IMG/VR virus record: IMGVR_UViG_3300030451_002636
Location: 1 to 26,173 of that record
Reading direction: 5' to 3' (one strand)
DNA: 26,173 nucleotides
Source of the DNA: a virus
Below are positions 7,445 to 17,031 of the stretch, one piece after another; the stretch's first letter is position 1, and every line of letters begins with the position of its first letter. The notes under the pieces were generated by a model. That model had not been told where the DNA came from and did no database searches. It saw only the letters and a list, made by a program, of their open reading frames with translations. A program made the position numbers and the translations under genes.

Positions 7445-9944
7445 TTTGCCTCGCTATTTTTTCAGAAGATTGTTCTTTCATTGCCTCACGCGCTGAAACT
7501 ATATTTTCTCGTAAAACTGTCATGGCTTCTGTGTTTGATTGACTGTCAGCTGCTGCTTCCATTTTCATAATTTCTAAACCAGTATCAGTTTCTAATTTAT
7601 CTCTTTCAAGATCTAATTTTTCTTGATCCATTGCAATTTCTTTTGCAAGTCTAGCTTGTGTTTCCATAGCTTTTAAATCTATCTCTTGTTGTTTTAATTT
7701 AACAAGAGGATCTTTAGGCTCTTTACTCATACGTGCCTCTTCTGCTGCAGATAACTCAGCTGTTAATTTTGCTTCAATTTGTGCTTGTTTTGCTGCCATT
7801 TGATTTGTCAATTGTGCTTGTTGCTGTTGTAACTGTTGCATTGCTTGTGGATTTTGTTGTGCTTGTTGCATAGCCATTTGCATTTGTTGTATTGGTTCAG
7901 CAAATTCTTGTTGTATTTGTTCTCCAGCCATCAAAGCTATGTGCTCTGATAAGTGTGCTTGTAATGCAGAATAAACTTGTGGGTTAATTTGCACCATTCT
8001 TGTAAACATAAATTCTTGGTGTGCTGTAATATGAGCCATGTGATCTTGCATAGGAAAAGCCTTTGGAAAGTTACCTCTCATAATGCCACTATTTTCTGCT
8101 GCCGGTCCTGTAGGTGCAGGCATTTCTGGATTTGGTTTTAATATTGCATCAATGTTATCTACACCCATAGCAGAGTACATTCTTCTGTATGCTTCGCGTA
8201 AGTCATGCATTTTAGGATTAGATGTTGCTAATTGTAGCTGTTGTTGTGCAAGTGTAATACGTTGTGCCATAGAAAATATATTAGGATCTGAAATAGGTAA
8301 TATATCAACACGGTCATCAAAATCAGTTTGTTTAATCATTCTGTTACCACCGATAACTTCGTACGGATATTCTGGTGGTAAATACAATTGAAATACTCTT
8401 GCTAATAAACTAAATTCTTCTTTTTGTGCGTAGTGTAATCTTTTATGTATTGCACTCATGACTTTTGTGCCACGTTCCAATAATGCTAGTGTTGTGCCAA
8501 CAGGGTTTTGTTCGTTACCTTCACCCATTTTCATGTCTGCAATTGCAGCAAATGATTTACCTGCATCAACAGCAAAACCAAGTAATGCAAATAATGTTTG
8601 CGATGGTTCTTTAAATGGTAAAGGTAACAAAGATTCACGTATAGAATTACCAGTCACATCTACATCTCTAAATTCACCTGGTTGTATTGCTTGATCGTGA
8701 TCACGTATACGCATGCCTCTTGCTTTGAATCCTGCTGGAAGATTGGCAAGAGTACCTGCATCAATTAACTGTCGCAAAACACTTGTTGCAGTTCTTGACA
8801 ATCCACCTAGCATGTGAATTAAGCCAAATCCATAAAAGCCTAATCCGGGGAGGAATTTAAAATGTACAAAGTAAGAAATTTTTCTCATCATTGGATCATC
8901 TTGCAAATAATTTCTTCTTATTGACAAGATTGTATTAGAATATTTATCTATACTAATTATGTAAGGTAATTTTATTCCGTTAGGATCTTCAAAACCTGGT
9001 ACATCTGCATTTACATGCATTTCTAAAATTTCGTGTTCATCATCTCCGTCTGCATATTCTTTTTGCACACCATCTAAATCATCAACTTTGTCCATAACTT
9101 CAGAAGTATCAACATGGCCTGTTTGCAATTCCATGTCTTTGTAAAAACCTGTAACTTGTAACTTTCTAACTTCGTTGCCTGTCATTTTTACAACGTGTGT
9201 AATTCTTTCTGCAGTCTCTAAATCAGTTGCTAGATAATTTATTACACAATCTTCACTTGTTACAAATTTAGATACACCTCTTTGTAACATTGGATCATAG
9301 TAAACTTTTTTAAATGCAGAACCTGACAAAGGTAAATAAAATAACAATTGATCCATTTCAGGATCATATTCTTTCATCTTTGTTGTAATTTGATAGTTCA
9401 TAAATTCTTTTACACGCTCTGCTTGGTCTTGTACTTGAGGTGTAACTGCTCCAACTATTTGTGTGCGTACGGGGCCGCTTGGGGGGAGGAGTTCCTTATA
9501 AGCTTGAGCTTGAAACTGTGTTACAGATTCAGCAAGTAAAGGATGTACGACCCCTGACGCACCTTCGAATGGTTGTGTTCGGTCTTCATATTTAAAACCT
9601 AACATATCGAGTCCTTTGACATAGGTATCTTCCCAGTCTTTACGTGACTCTTTATCCATTTCGAATGCTCCCACAAGATCATTAGCAAATTTGCGGGATT
9701 CAGATTCGTCGATGTAATCAGCTAAGTTTGCATCGAACGGAATATTTGATTTGTCGATAGGTGCATTAGGATCAAAATTTACCTCCGCACCTCCGTCTGG
9801 TGTTTCTGTTAGTTCTACGTCTGATTCAAAATCTACCACTTGTTCTGGTAATTGTATTTCTTGACCTGTTGGTTCTAGATCCAAAGCGCCTTGTAATGCT
9901 TCTAAAGCTTTGTCTATGTTATTGTTTTGATTCTTTTTAGCCAT
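7404..9944 (-). CDS. Portal protein (head-to-tail connector)
   Basis: The 846-residue protein has an acidic N-terminal 75 residues, then a portal core. LPPSGPVRTQIVGAVTPQ lies near 153-170. The stretch FKKVYYDPMLQRGVSKFVTS is near 211-230, followed by CVINYLATDLETAERITHVV, a pattern typical of marine-phage portals. The C-terminal 200 residues form a long Gln/Ala-rich coiled coil, compatible with a P22-like portal barrel. It would form the dodecameric DNA gate that binds the terminase. AAGGGG precedes the ATG. It follows three large virion-like genes downstream of the terminase. Confidence in portal is high; the P22-like subtype is inference. Confidence 0.88.
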   Translation of the reverse strand: MAKKNQNNNIDKALEALQGALDLEPTGQEIQLPEQVVDFESDVELTETPDGGAEVNFDPNAPIDKSNIPFDANLADYIDESESRKFANDLVGAFEMDKESRKDWEDTYVKGLDMLGFKYEDRTQPFEGASGVVHPLLAESVTQFQAQAYKELLPPSGPVRTQIVGAVTPQVQDQAERVKEFMNYQITTKMKEYDPEMDQLLFYLPLSGSAFKKVYYDPMLQRGVSKFVTSEDCVINYLATDLETAERITHVVKMTGNEVRKLQVTGFYKDMELQTGHVDTSEVMDKVDDLDGVQKEYADGDDEHEILEMHVNADVPGFEDPNGIKLPYIISIDKYSNTILSIRRNYLQDDPMMRKISYFVHFKFLPGLGFYGFGLIHMLGGLSRTATSVLRQLIDAGTLANLPAGFKARGMRIRDHDQAIQPGEFRDVDVTGNSIRESLLPLPFKEPSQTLFALLGFAVDAGKSFAAIADMKMGEGNEQNPVGTTLALLERGTKVMSAIHKRLHYAQKEEFSLLARVFQLYLPPEYPYEVIGGNRMIKQTDFDDRVDILPISDPNIFSMAQRITLAQQQLQLATSNPKMHDLREAYRRMYSAMGVDNIDAILKPNPEMPAPTGPAAENSGIMRGNFPKAFPMQDHMAHITAHQEFMFTRMVQINPQVYSALQAHLSEHIALMAGEQIQQEFAEPIQQMQMAMQQAQQNPQAMQQLQQQQAQLTNQMAAKQAQIEAKLTAELSAAEEARMSKEPKDPLVKLKQQEIDLKAMETQARLAKEIAMDQEKLDLERDKLETDTGLEIMKMEAAADSQSNTEAMTVLRENIVSAREAMKEQSSEKIARQNARQNEKKTDQDQ

Positions 9945-9954
9945 CTATTTCCCC

Positions 9955-12477
9955 TTATAGTGGTGATACAACATCTTGCATGATGCCGTATGGTTGTGGT
10001 CCTTTTTCTGGAGGTGTAGTTTTTGTTAAACCTCCTTTTGCATAAGCAGGCAATCCTTTGCTAATTTTTTCCATTGCCTTCTTGTTGCCTTTTATCATCA
10101 GTGCTGGAACTCCGTAATACTTCATATCACCACGATATTCTCCTCTAGCACCAATTGACGTTTCAAACAAATCAGCCCCAGTTTTTGCTTTTGCCTTACG
10201 TATTGCATTGTTCAAAATGTTTCCGTACGCGAACAAATTACCTTGGTAATCTGTACTACCTGGTGACAAATTACGGTTTTTAACAGCCGGTGTTGAAAAA
10301 GCCACGCCATCGTAATTACCATCTTTTGCTACTCTCATCAAGTACTTAATAGCAAACTCCATGTAATCTTGAGAATTTTTAAATGGACCTTCAGGTACAC
10401 CAGATGTGTCTTTCGCACTTTTCTGTGCTTTTGCTTTTTCTATGTTTCTAATCTCTTCTTTTTGTTCATACAATTTAGCTAGTTTAGGAGAATTAGGATT
10501 TGTTTCTAATAGTTTTTCTATTTTTCTTTGTATTAATTCCATTTGTTGTAAATTAGCTTTGTTTAATGCTGGTGATTCTACGTCTAAACGTGGTGCATAT
10601 TTACCAGATGGAGGAATTTCTTTTCCTTGTTTTGTTGCTTCACGAACAACACGTGATATTGGTTGATGCATATCTGATTGAAATTCTTCTACAAACAATA
10701 GTCTATTACCAAATTCATCTGTCCTGTCAGACACACGCGCGTGCATGAAAGCATTATCAGTTTTAGCAGCACCAAATTGATGTGCATAAGAATATACAGG
10801 TTCGTTTTTACGTGGTCCTTTTGGTTTATAACTAAAAACAAACTCTCTGTAATTTGATCCATCAGGTAAAGTTTGTTGACCAGAATATTTAGCTCTGTCA
10901 ACAAAAGCAGCAGCTTTAAAACCTGCGCCTCTTCTACCTGTGCCAGCTAAAATTTCATTCATTAATTGTTTTATTTCAAAAGGCACCATAGCGTTGTCTG
11001 CAGGTATACCAGTTTTACTAACGTTTGGTATGCCGTAAGCTTTGTCAAACAAATTATCTAAACGTCCTAAAAACTGATCTTCTGCTTTAGTGGTTGTAAC
11101 GTCTTTTATTTGATTTTGTATAGTTGTTATAATTGGTCTTGCTTCTGCAGAAAAAACTGCTGGATCTATTTGTCTTAACCTGTCAATTGACATGTTTTGT
11201 AAAGCACCGTCAGTGCCTTGTCCTAAAACCTGGACGTCAAAATCAGGAACTGTTTCATCATATTTTTTTATTAAATCATTTTTAGATATTTTGTTTTTTA
11301 AATTTTGATTTAAGAATGGACCTAATGACGTGTCCATCATTTCTGCGTCACGTATGCCACGTGATTTAAAATAATTTAACCATTGTTGTCCTTCTAACAT
11401 TGGTGGTCCTTGTATTAATTCTTCTCTAGAACGGAAAAACATTGCCGGTGTATCTGCAGATACATCTGGTTTAGGCGTGTTGCCAACGGACAACATATTT
11501 GGATCTTCTTTGGCAAACTTCATTGCCTCATCGTATGTTTTAAAATCTTTTACCGGTAATCCTGCGTTATCAAAAACTGTAAAAGGTTTGGGATCTACCT
11601 TGCCTGTAATCTGTGGTGCAAATTCACGTAACTTATCTAAAAGTTTTGGAGCAGCTCTTTGTATTATTTTTTTACCTACGCCACCAGCTGCATAGCCATC
11701 TAATGGTGGTACGACGTCTTTCATAACTCCTCCTTTATTAAAACCGTGTATATTACCATCTCTAAATTGTTGTTCAAACATTATTTCATCCATTTCTTCT
11801 TGCATAAGTTTTTTAGCTCTTTCGTTATCAGCAAATTGTTTAGTTTTAAATATGCCACCGGAAGGCGAAAACGTATCTGCATATCTTTCAAACAAATAAC
11901 CATAGTCAGAATCATCTGGCATTGACATGTAATCATACATGTAGTCATCTGGTTTTTCATCAGCAAGTATCATTTTTTTACGTATAGCCTCTCTTGTTGC
12001 ATCGTAAACAATTGGGTCATCTTTTGCATAATCCTCTGGTCCTGTCATGTAATAGTTGTCATCAACTATTTCTGTAGCACCGGTTTTTTTGTTAACGTAT
12101 ATATGTTGGTTATTGTGATAGTCATCACGAATATCAAACTCAATATCTATATCTCCTTTTGTTTCATGGTATTTTATAAAATCTCTATCGCCGTCAGCTG
12201 TTTTAATAGACAAAGTATGTGAATCAAATTCGTTTGCAGGTGCTTTAACATATCTTACTTCTGCACCATTAGGTAACAACGATTTAAGTTTACGGTTATC
12301 AACAATACTTTTTAAAGAACCTACCATGTTTTGTATCCACGGTGCACTGTCCACGTTTACTGATGATGGTGTCACTGCTTCCATGGCTTTGCTAACAGTT
12401 TTTGGCATTGCTGCTTTACCAGCAAGCGCTGCAATGCCTTTCATAAAAGCTCTACGTGTAATGCTAGGTATTACCAT
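9955..12477 (-). CDS. Large probable virion protein with Tat-like N-terminus
   Basis: The 840-residue protein opens with SITRRAFMKGIAALAGKAAM. It fits the twin-arginine pattern (S/T-R-R-x-F-L/M-K) followed by a weakly hydrophobic stretch. A domain at about 530-610 has QQTLPDGSNYREFVF and then LLFVEEFQSDMHQ, motifs I have seen in large polyvalent phage proteins of unknown activity. GGVMKDVVPPLDGYAAGG near 247-264 is echoed at the very end by YAKGGL and MQDVVSPL. Its ATG forms TAATG with the preceding stop. It may be an injected internal protein; the Tat motif suggests contact with the host membrane. No enzyme can be named. Confidence 0.7.
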   Translation of the reverse strand: MVIPSITRRAFMKGIAALAGKAAMPKTVSKAMEAVTPSSVNVDSAPWIQNMVGSLKSIVDNRKLKSLLPNGAEVRYVKAPANEFDSHTLSIKTADGDRDFIKYHETKGDIDIEFDIRDDYHNNQHIYVNKKTGATEIVDDNYYMTGPEDYAKDDPIVYDATREAIRKKMILADEKPDDYMYDYMSMPDDSDYGYLFERYADTFSPSGGIFKTKQFADNERAKKLMQEEMDEIMFEQQFRDGNIHGFNKGGVMKDVVPPLDGYAAGGVGKKIIQRAAPKLLDKLREFAPQITGKVDPKPFTVFDNAGLPVKDFKTYDEAMKFAKEDPNMLSVGNTPKPDVSADTPAMFFRSREELIQGPPMLEGQQWLNYFKSRGIRDAEMMDTSLGPFLNQNLKNKISKNDLIKKYDETVPDFDVQVLGQGTDGALQNMSIDRLRQIDPAVFSAEARPIITTIQNQIKDVTTTKAEDQFLGRLDNLFDKAYGIPNVSKTGIPADNAMVPFEIKQLMNEILAGTGRRGAGFKAAAFVDRAKYSGQQTLPDGSNYREFVFSYKPKGPRKNEPVYSYAHQFGAAKTDNAFMHARVSDRTDEFGNRLLFVEEFQSDMHQPISRVVREATKQGKEIPPSGKYAPRLDVESPALNKANLQQMELIQRKIEKLLETNPNSPKLAKLYEQKEEIRNIEKAKAQKSAKDTSGVPEGPFKNSQDYMEFAIKYLMRVAKDGNYDGVAFSTPAVKNRNLSPGSTDYQGNLFAYGNILNNAIRKAKAKTGADLFETSIGARGEYRGDMKYYGVPALMIKGNKKAMEKISKGLPAYAKGGLTKTTPPEKGPQPYGIMQDVVSPL

Positions 12478-13901
12478 TATTCGTACACCTCTGACTTAAC
12501 GTTTCTATATCTGTATTTATCTGGTCCTAATTTTTCTAATAATTTGTTTTGTCTAATTTTCGCAGGTGATTTGCTCGGATTGGTACCTTTAAAAGATGTA
12601 TCTAAAATCATTTTTAATTCCTTGTTAGATAATTTACCTACTAAATTTTTTATAACTTTTGCTCCAAGTTTACCTATGCCACCAGCCATGTATGCAGGAA
12701 CTTTTCCTCCTTTTTTGTAACCAAAATCACTTAACAATTTTTGACCGTACAATAATTCTTGTAAACTCTTTTTATTCATACCTTGAAAAGGTAGTCGATT
12801 ACGATCTAAAGCTTTTTTCATAAAATCCATTTGAGTGTAAACATCTGGTGTACCTAAAATCATTTTTTTACCTGTGCGTGATGGTAATACAGATCTTATT
12901 CCAGCCTTATCATACAATTTAGAAAACTCTCTTATGCCAGCAGATGTTGGTTGGCCTGCTGGATTTTGAAACATTGATTGCATAATAGCTGTATCTAAAT
13001 CTAATTTAGCACGATTCAAAGGTCCTATTTCTGGTAAATAGTTTGTTAAACGGTTTACATCTGTTGTTAAAAAATCAGAAAAACCTGACCCTACATTACC
13101 TAATCTTGCGTTTTCTATGTTTAATCCTAAATCAGATTCATGACCAAAAGTCATTTTTTGTGGTATCATGCTTCTTTGGTACGAAGTCATATCAAAATTT
13201 GGATCTAATTTTTTTCTTAATCTAGCTGTTAGTTGTATGTATTGATTCATCAAATTTTCTAGTTTGTTATAATCTGATAAATGTTGTGCTGGCGAACGTG
13301 TGGTAGATATATTTTTTTGTCTAAAATATTCTATTTGTCTAGCTAGATCATCTAACTTATTTAACTGTGGTTGTATTTGCACATCATAGTCTAATAAATT
13401 TTGTCTACTAAGTATTTTTTGTTTATCTTTAGGGTTTTTTAATATTGCTGCACGTGCAAGTGATAATAAACCTTTTGTTCTTCCTGTATCGCTTCTTATA
13501 GGTTCTTTTACTGCAGCTTTTATAATACCCTCAATGCCACCTTTTTTTACCGTTGGATCATCACCTTTTAGTAAAGCTTGGGCTATTCTTCTTTGATTAA
13601 CTGGATCTAAATTTCTTCCTTTGCCTTCTTTTCTTAATTTTTTAGAAATTTTACTTTGTTTTTCTATAAATGATTTTTTCTTATAATCTCTTTGAGGATC
13701 ACCTACTCGTTTTCCTGTTTTTTGTGATACTTTATCGCCTGGTTTCATTAAACCAGCGTCTACAGATAATTCTTTTATAGCTCTTGCATTATCGCCGGTA
13801 AAATTCTTTACTCCAAGAGTTTTTCTAAGTTGATCTTTTGCTTCAGTTGTTCTGCCATCCCTGATAAATTTAAGTATGGCTTTTCGTAAAAGCGCGTTCA
13901 T
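12477..13901 (-). CDS. Basic, helical virion-associated protein of unknown function
   Basis: The 474-residue product is lysine-rich. The first 130 residues are very basic and helical (KKKSFIEKQSKISKKLRKEG near 74-93). The middle is helical with QIQPQLNKLDDLARQIEYF. Near 395-420 it has YKKGGKVPAYMAGGIGKLG, the same KGG/YxAGG signature as in the next gene downstream. It is coupled to both neighbours by TAATG overlaps. It is probably an internal or ejection-type virion protein, inferred only from size, charge and place between terminase and portal. Confidence 0.65.
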   Translation of the reverse strand: MNALLRKAILKFIRDGRTTEAKDQLRKTLGVKNFTGDNARAIKELSVDAGLMKPGDKVSQKTGKRVGDPQRDYKKKSFIEKQSKISKKLRKEGKGRNLDPVNQRRIAQALLKGDDPTVKKGGIEGIIKAAVKEPIRSDTGRTKGLLSLARAAILKNPKDKQKILSRQNLLDYDVQIQPQLNKLDDLARQIEYFRQKNISTTRSPAQHLSDYNKLENLMNQYIQLTARLRKKLDPNFDMTSYQRSMIPQKMTFGHESDLGLNIENARLGNVGSGFSDFLTTDVNRLTNYLPEIGPLNRAKLDLDTAIMQSMFQNPAGQPTSAGIREFSKLYDKAGIRSVLPSRTGKKMILGTPDVYTQMDFMKKALDRNRLPFQGMNKKSLQELLYGQKLLSDFGYKKGGKVPAYMAGGIGKLGAKVIKNLVGKLSNKELKMILDTSFKGTNPSKSPAKIRQNKLLEKLGPDKYRYRNVKSEVYE

Positions 13902-15007
13902 TATTCTTCAAATGCAAATTCAGTAATTGTAGGAACGCTAAGACCTAAAGCAGCTGCAATTTTTGGATATTTTTTTATTAAAGTTGGAGCATATTTAGCT
14001 ATACCAGCTTTTGCAAATTTAAGACCTGAAGGAAGTTTTAAAAAAGGTAATTCACCTGTTATTTCTGCAATTTCCACAGGGTTTAAATTATATGTTTGTT
14101 GTGTAAATAATGGATCAACAACAGGTATACCTTCAATGTCTTCGTACGAAGATTCTGGCATTAACATCCCTTCTGCTAAAGGTTCCACAAGGTCTTGTAA
14201 TACTCCACCACTTATGGGTTGGTATGTTGGATCATAATCATATTTTGATCCAGTTAATCTTTTAAATTCGTCACTTATATCTTTTTTCTCGCTGTAACCT
14301 AACGATTCCCACTGATCTGGTGCTGGTGGCGAAATACCCTGGCTTAATAATTGGTCATGAAACGCACCCATTTCATTTGTATAATTTATAATATCTAAAT
14401 AACCACGTGGTAAAACTCCACCTGTCATTGATTCTGTATCAAAAGGGTAAAGAATATTACTCCCTAAATTAAACAATGTGTCACCTAAAAAAGCCCCACT
14501 TCCTAAAAAAGAACGTGTTGCTTCTTTTGAAACATCAGACATGTAATCTGAAAGATTATCTGGCATACCAGTTTCTTCTCCGTAAGGATAACCATAAAAC
14601 ATTGATGTAGGAGGTTCGAGGGCCTCGAGCCCCGCATCACTCATACCAAATTTGGGATTATATTTTGCAAATTGATTTTGTCTTGCTCGGTATAAATTGT
14701 CTGCGTAATTATAAACTCTAGGATCGTAATCTAAAACACCACCAGGTCGTTCTTCTCTTAATTTTAAATCATAGTCATTTATAAAATTTATAAAGTCATC
14801 TTTTGCTACATCTAAATCACGACCAGTATTTGCATAAATCATTTGACCTGCATCAGATGCTCGAAAATCTGGACTATTAAAAAATTGTTCGCGTGCTGCC
14901 ATTTCATCACGGAAAATTCTATCAGGATAAAAACTGCTTGTTGGTTCGAAAGGAACATCCATGTAATTAAAATCCGGTGCTGGTTTGTCTCTAATCGTTA
15001 CTTCCAT
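13901..15007 (-). CDS. Phage protein of unknown function, hydrophobic-basic C-terminus
   Basis: This 368-residue protein is acidic and Tyr/Pro-rich over most of its length. It has QFFNSPDFRASDAGQMIYAN near 41-60 and repeated aromatic-proline patches. The last 60 residues change character: ELPFLKLPSGLKFAKAGIAK followed by a run of lysines and a short hydrophobic stretch. Such a tail could touch membrane. It follows the large terminase directly, sharing TAATG, and has a GGAGGAGG ribosome site. No known domain was recognised. Confidence 0.65.
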   Translation of the reverse strand: MEVTIRDKPAPDFNYMDVPFEPTSSFYPDRIFRDEMAAREQFFNSPDFRASDAGQMIYANTGRDLDVAKDDFINFINDYDLKLREERPGGVLDYDPRVYNYADNLYRARQNQFAKYNPKFGMSDAGLEALEPPTSMFYGYPYGEETGMPDNLSDYMSDVSKEATRSFLGSGAFLGDTLFNLGSNILYPFDTESMTGGVLPRGYLDIINYTNEMGAFHDQLLSQGISPPAPDQWESLGYSEKKDISDEFKRLTGSKYDYDPTYQPISGGVLQDLVEPLAEGMLMPESSYEDIEGIPVVDPLFTQQTYNLNPVEIAEITGELPFLKLPSGLKFAKAGIAKYAPTLIKKYPKIAAALGLSVPTITEFAFEE

Positions 15008-16467
15008 TAATAATAATCCCTCCTCCTGGTATTATCTGTCGGCTCGTCTTCAAAGTCATCTTCTAACGTAACATGATAACCTTGTCTATATTTCATTAAG
15101 GCTTGCGTGGTAGAATCCACGTAGTCGTCATTATCGCCAAAAGGGAATGCTGCGCATTCTTCTATGACCTCTTCGGCAAAAGTCTTTTTTGGTGCCCAAA
15201 TTGCACCAGCTTCAAAAAGCGGTGCTACACTATTAACCCTTGTATGCTTATCATTTCCTTTAGACGGTGTAAAGTTAATTACAGGTATACCCATTTTTTG
15301 TAATTCGTGTGTTAAAGGCATACCAGACGCTTTTGCTTCTATGATTACCATTTCTGGTTCCCAATACCTGTATTGTTCCATGGCCTCGCGTTTTAATTCA
15401 GGAAAATTCCAACGATCACGTTTTGCATCAAGTAGTATCAACGCTTTGCCTTTGCCGTTGTCAGGATCAAATACACCCCACGTTGTTATGGCAGAAAAAT
15501 CTGCCGTTTCTTTTTTGCTAAATGCTGTGTCGTATGATTGTATAATAAACTCTAATTGTGGTATGTCTTCTGGTTCCCATTCTTGCCACCATTCACGCTT
15601 TATAAGTGCACCTTCTTCGGATGTAGGTTGTTGCATCCATTGTGCTTGCCACTTGGTTAGAGGTATAGATGCCTTGACTGATTGTAAACCCTCCATAGAC
15701 CAAAAATTACCCCACATAGGTTTGTCGTTTATAATTGCAGGAAACTCTACTACTTCCCATTGGTCTGCCATTGAGTCTTTACCCTGGGCCTCGAGCAGTT
15801 TACCAGTAAGATCTTTTGTTGACCAACGTGTCATGACTACAACGATCGAGCCACCAGGTTGTAGACGCTGACGTGGACCAGATGTGTACCACTCGTAATG
15901 TGATTCTAAAACGGCTGGCGAGAGCGCATCCTGCTCAGAATGAGGATCGTCAATAATAAGTAAATCGGCACCACGACCAGTAATAGCCCCACCAACACCA
16001 GCAGCAAAATACTCACCCCCATGATTTGACTCCCAACGTCCAGCAGCTTTGGAGTCAGCTGCAAGTGTAACTTCTGGAAATACTTTTTCATATTCTGATG
16101 ATTCTATCATGTTTTTGGCTTTACGTCCAAAACGGATTGCTAGTTCACCTGTGTGCGTGGTTTGTATGAGCTTGGCTTTTGGATGACGGCCCATATAAAA
16201 CGCAGGAAACAGGTTAGATGCAAATTCTGACTTTGTGTGTCTTGGTGGCATATTTACAATCAAACGTTTTAGCTCACCGTTTGCAATACGATTTAGTTTT
16301 TCTGCATATATTTTGTGGTGCTTGCCTTCTACAAAATCTGGCCAAACTGTTTTTACAAATTTTAAAAAATCACCTTGTGCTTCTTCACGCTTTTTGTCCA
16401 TAGCGTTTTTAAGCAATAGTTTAAGTGTATTGGTATCTAATGATTCTAGTTTAGAAACGTTTTCCAT
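15007..16467 (-). CDS. terL: Terminase large subunit
   Basis: The DNA-packaging motor. Numbered from the ATG (486 residues), the ATPase shows a Walker A-like loop MPPRHTKSEF (about 73-82), Walker B LLIIDDPH (about 169-176) and the coupling motif MTRWS (about 212). The RNase-H-fold nuclease has YDTAFSKKETADFS (Asp near 312), VIIEAKASG (Glu near 376) and an Asp pair in DDYVDS (near 447-450). An in-frame TTG lies 27 bp upstream at 16494. I prefer the ATG at 16467 because a promoter -10 overlaps that TTG, putting the transcript start downstream of it. No clear Shine-Dalgarno precedes the ATG. First gene of the long leftward operon. Confidence 0.93.
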   Translation of the reverse strand: MENVSKLESLDTNTLKLLLKNAMDKKREEAQGDFLKFVKTVWPDFVEGKHHKIYAEKLNRIANGELKRLIVNMPPRHTKSEFASNLFPAFYMGRHPKAKLIQTTHTGELAIRFGRKAKNMIESSEYEKVFPEVTLAADSKAAGRWESNHGGEYFAAGVGGAITGRGADLLIIDDPHSEQDALSPAVLESHYEWYTSGPRQRLQPGGSIVVVMTRWSTKDLTGKLLEAQGKDSMADQWEVVEFPAIINDKPMWGNFWSMEGLQSVKASIPLTKWQAQWMQQPTSEEGALIKREWWQEWEPEDIPQLEFIIQSYDTAFSKKETADFSAITTWGVFDPDNGKGKALILLDAKRDRWNFPELKREAMEQYRYWEPEMVIIEAKASGMPLTHELQKMGIPVINFTPSKGNDKHTRVNSVAPLFEAGAIWAPKKTFAEEVIEECAAFPFGDNDDYVDSTTQALMKYRQGYHVTLEDDFEDEPTDNTRRRDYY

Positions 16468-16493
16468 TTTGTAAAAATTTTTTTGGGACTCCA

Positions 16494-16522
16494 ATTATAA
16501 CGTTTTTGTGTATGATTGTCAC
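16494..16522 (-). promoter_or_regulatory. Strong sigma70-type promoter of the morphogenesis operon
   Basis: On the minus strand GTGACA (16517-16522) and a perfect TATAAT (16494-16499) are separated by 17 bp. Transcription would start near 16487, about 20 nt before the terminase ATG. This is one of the best promoter matches in the window and the likely start of the 16-kb leftward transcript. Confidence 0.75.
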
Positions 16523-16559
16523 TCTCAGACTTGCACTTGCAACAAATACAGAGGAGGTA

Positions 16560-16650
16560 AGCGCAAAGGGGGGGTGTACCCCCGTCGGTTTGCGGTTAGT
16601 GCAGACCGGGCGGCGAGCGTAGCGAGCCGCAATAAGAGACCCGGGCACGA
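16560..16650. other. GC-rich island with short stems
   Basis: This stretch is clearly richer in G+C than the AT-rich surroundings. It holds GGGGG/CCCCC arms around TGTA (about 16567-16582), a direct repeat GCGAGC-GTA-GCGAGC bracketed by GCGGC/GCCGC, and CCCGGGC at its right edge. No credible gene was found in it, although frames stay open by composition. It sits between the terminase promoter and the first DnaA-box pair. It may be a packaging or origin structure, or an insertion from elsewhere. Confidence 0.4.
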
Positions 16651-16671
16651 GTTATCCACAGGTTATCCACA
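16640..16671 (+). repeat. 32-bp repeat copy 1 with two DnaA boxes
   Basis: TTATCCACA, the consensus DnaA box, occurs at 16652-16660 and again at 16663-16671, one helical turn apart in the same orientation. The boxes belong to a 32-bp segment that recurs at 18074-18105 with a single base difference. The gene at 16744 begins about 70 bp to the right. Confidence 0.75.
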
Positions 16672-16743
16672 GTGTTGCACAAATACAACAACAAATAATA
16701 TTTATATATGCTAGTATGTAGACAGAAAGCGAGGATATATATT

Positions 16744-17031
16744 ATGCCTAATGATTTAATAAAAACACAAAGCATTAACAATGTTAACATAACACCTATT
16801 ATGAAAGAAGTAATAGAGTATTCTAAAGACCAAGCAAGTGTTGGTGATTTAGAAGAACTAATTAGTAAAGTTCCAGCAAAAGACAGCATGGATTGGAAAC
16901 TAATTAGTGGAGTATTAATGAACTCACTTGTTGAGTGGGTTGCAGAAGATAAGGAGGAACGCATTGACCTGATTAGAAGATTACAAGGAGATGTTGGATA
17001 TATCCTTAAACGCATGGGTTTGACTATGTAA
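16744..17031 (+). CDS. 95-residue protein of unknown function
   Basis: The ATG at 16744 follows GCGAGGA, and the frame begins MPNDLIKTQSINNVNITPI. The product is helical and acidic, with VIEYSKDQASVGDLEELISK near 21-40 and a charged C-terminus EDKEERIDLIRRLQGDVG. No known domain was recognised. It is the only plus-strand gene between two large leftward blocks. It diverges from the terminase, lies beside a DnaA-box pair and has its own terminator, so it is an independent transcription unit. A role in replication or control is suggested by position only. Its promoter is not clear; a TTGCAC at 16675 lacks a good -10. Confidence 0.8.
   Translation: MPNDLIKTQSINNVNITPIMKEVIEYSKDQASVGDLEELISKVPAKDSMDWKLISGVLMNSLVEWVAEDKEERIDLIRRLQGDVGYILKRMGLTM

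Noticed and set aside
15164-15871. 235-codon plus-strand frame opposite the large terminase
   Set aside because: It is antisense to a gene with complete ATPase and nuclease motifs; its translation has no recognisable domain.
16468-16494. TTG start extending the large terminase by nine residues
   Set aside because: The TATAAT at 16494-16499 abuts this codon and places the transcript start at about 16487, after the TTG.
16451-16648. 65-codon minus-strand frame over the terminase promoter
   Set aside because: It overlaps the promoter and GC-rich island, where any frame tends to stay open, and has no ribosome site.
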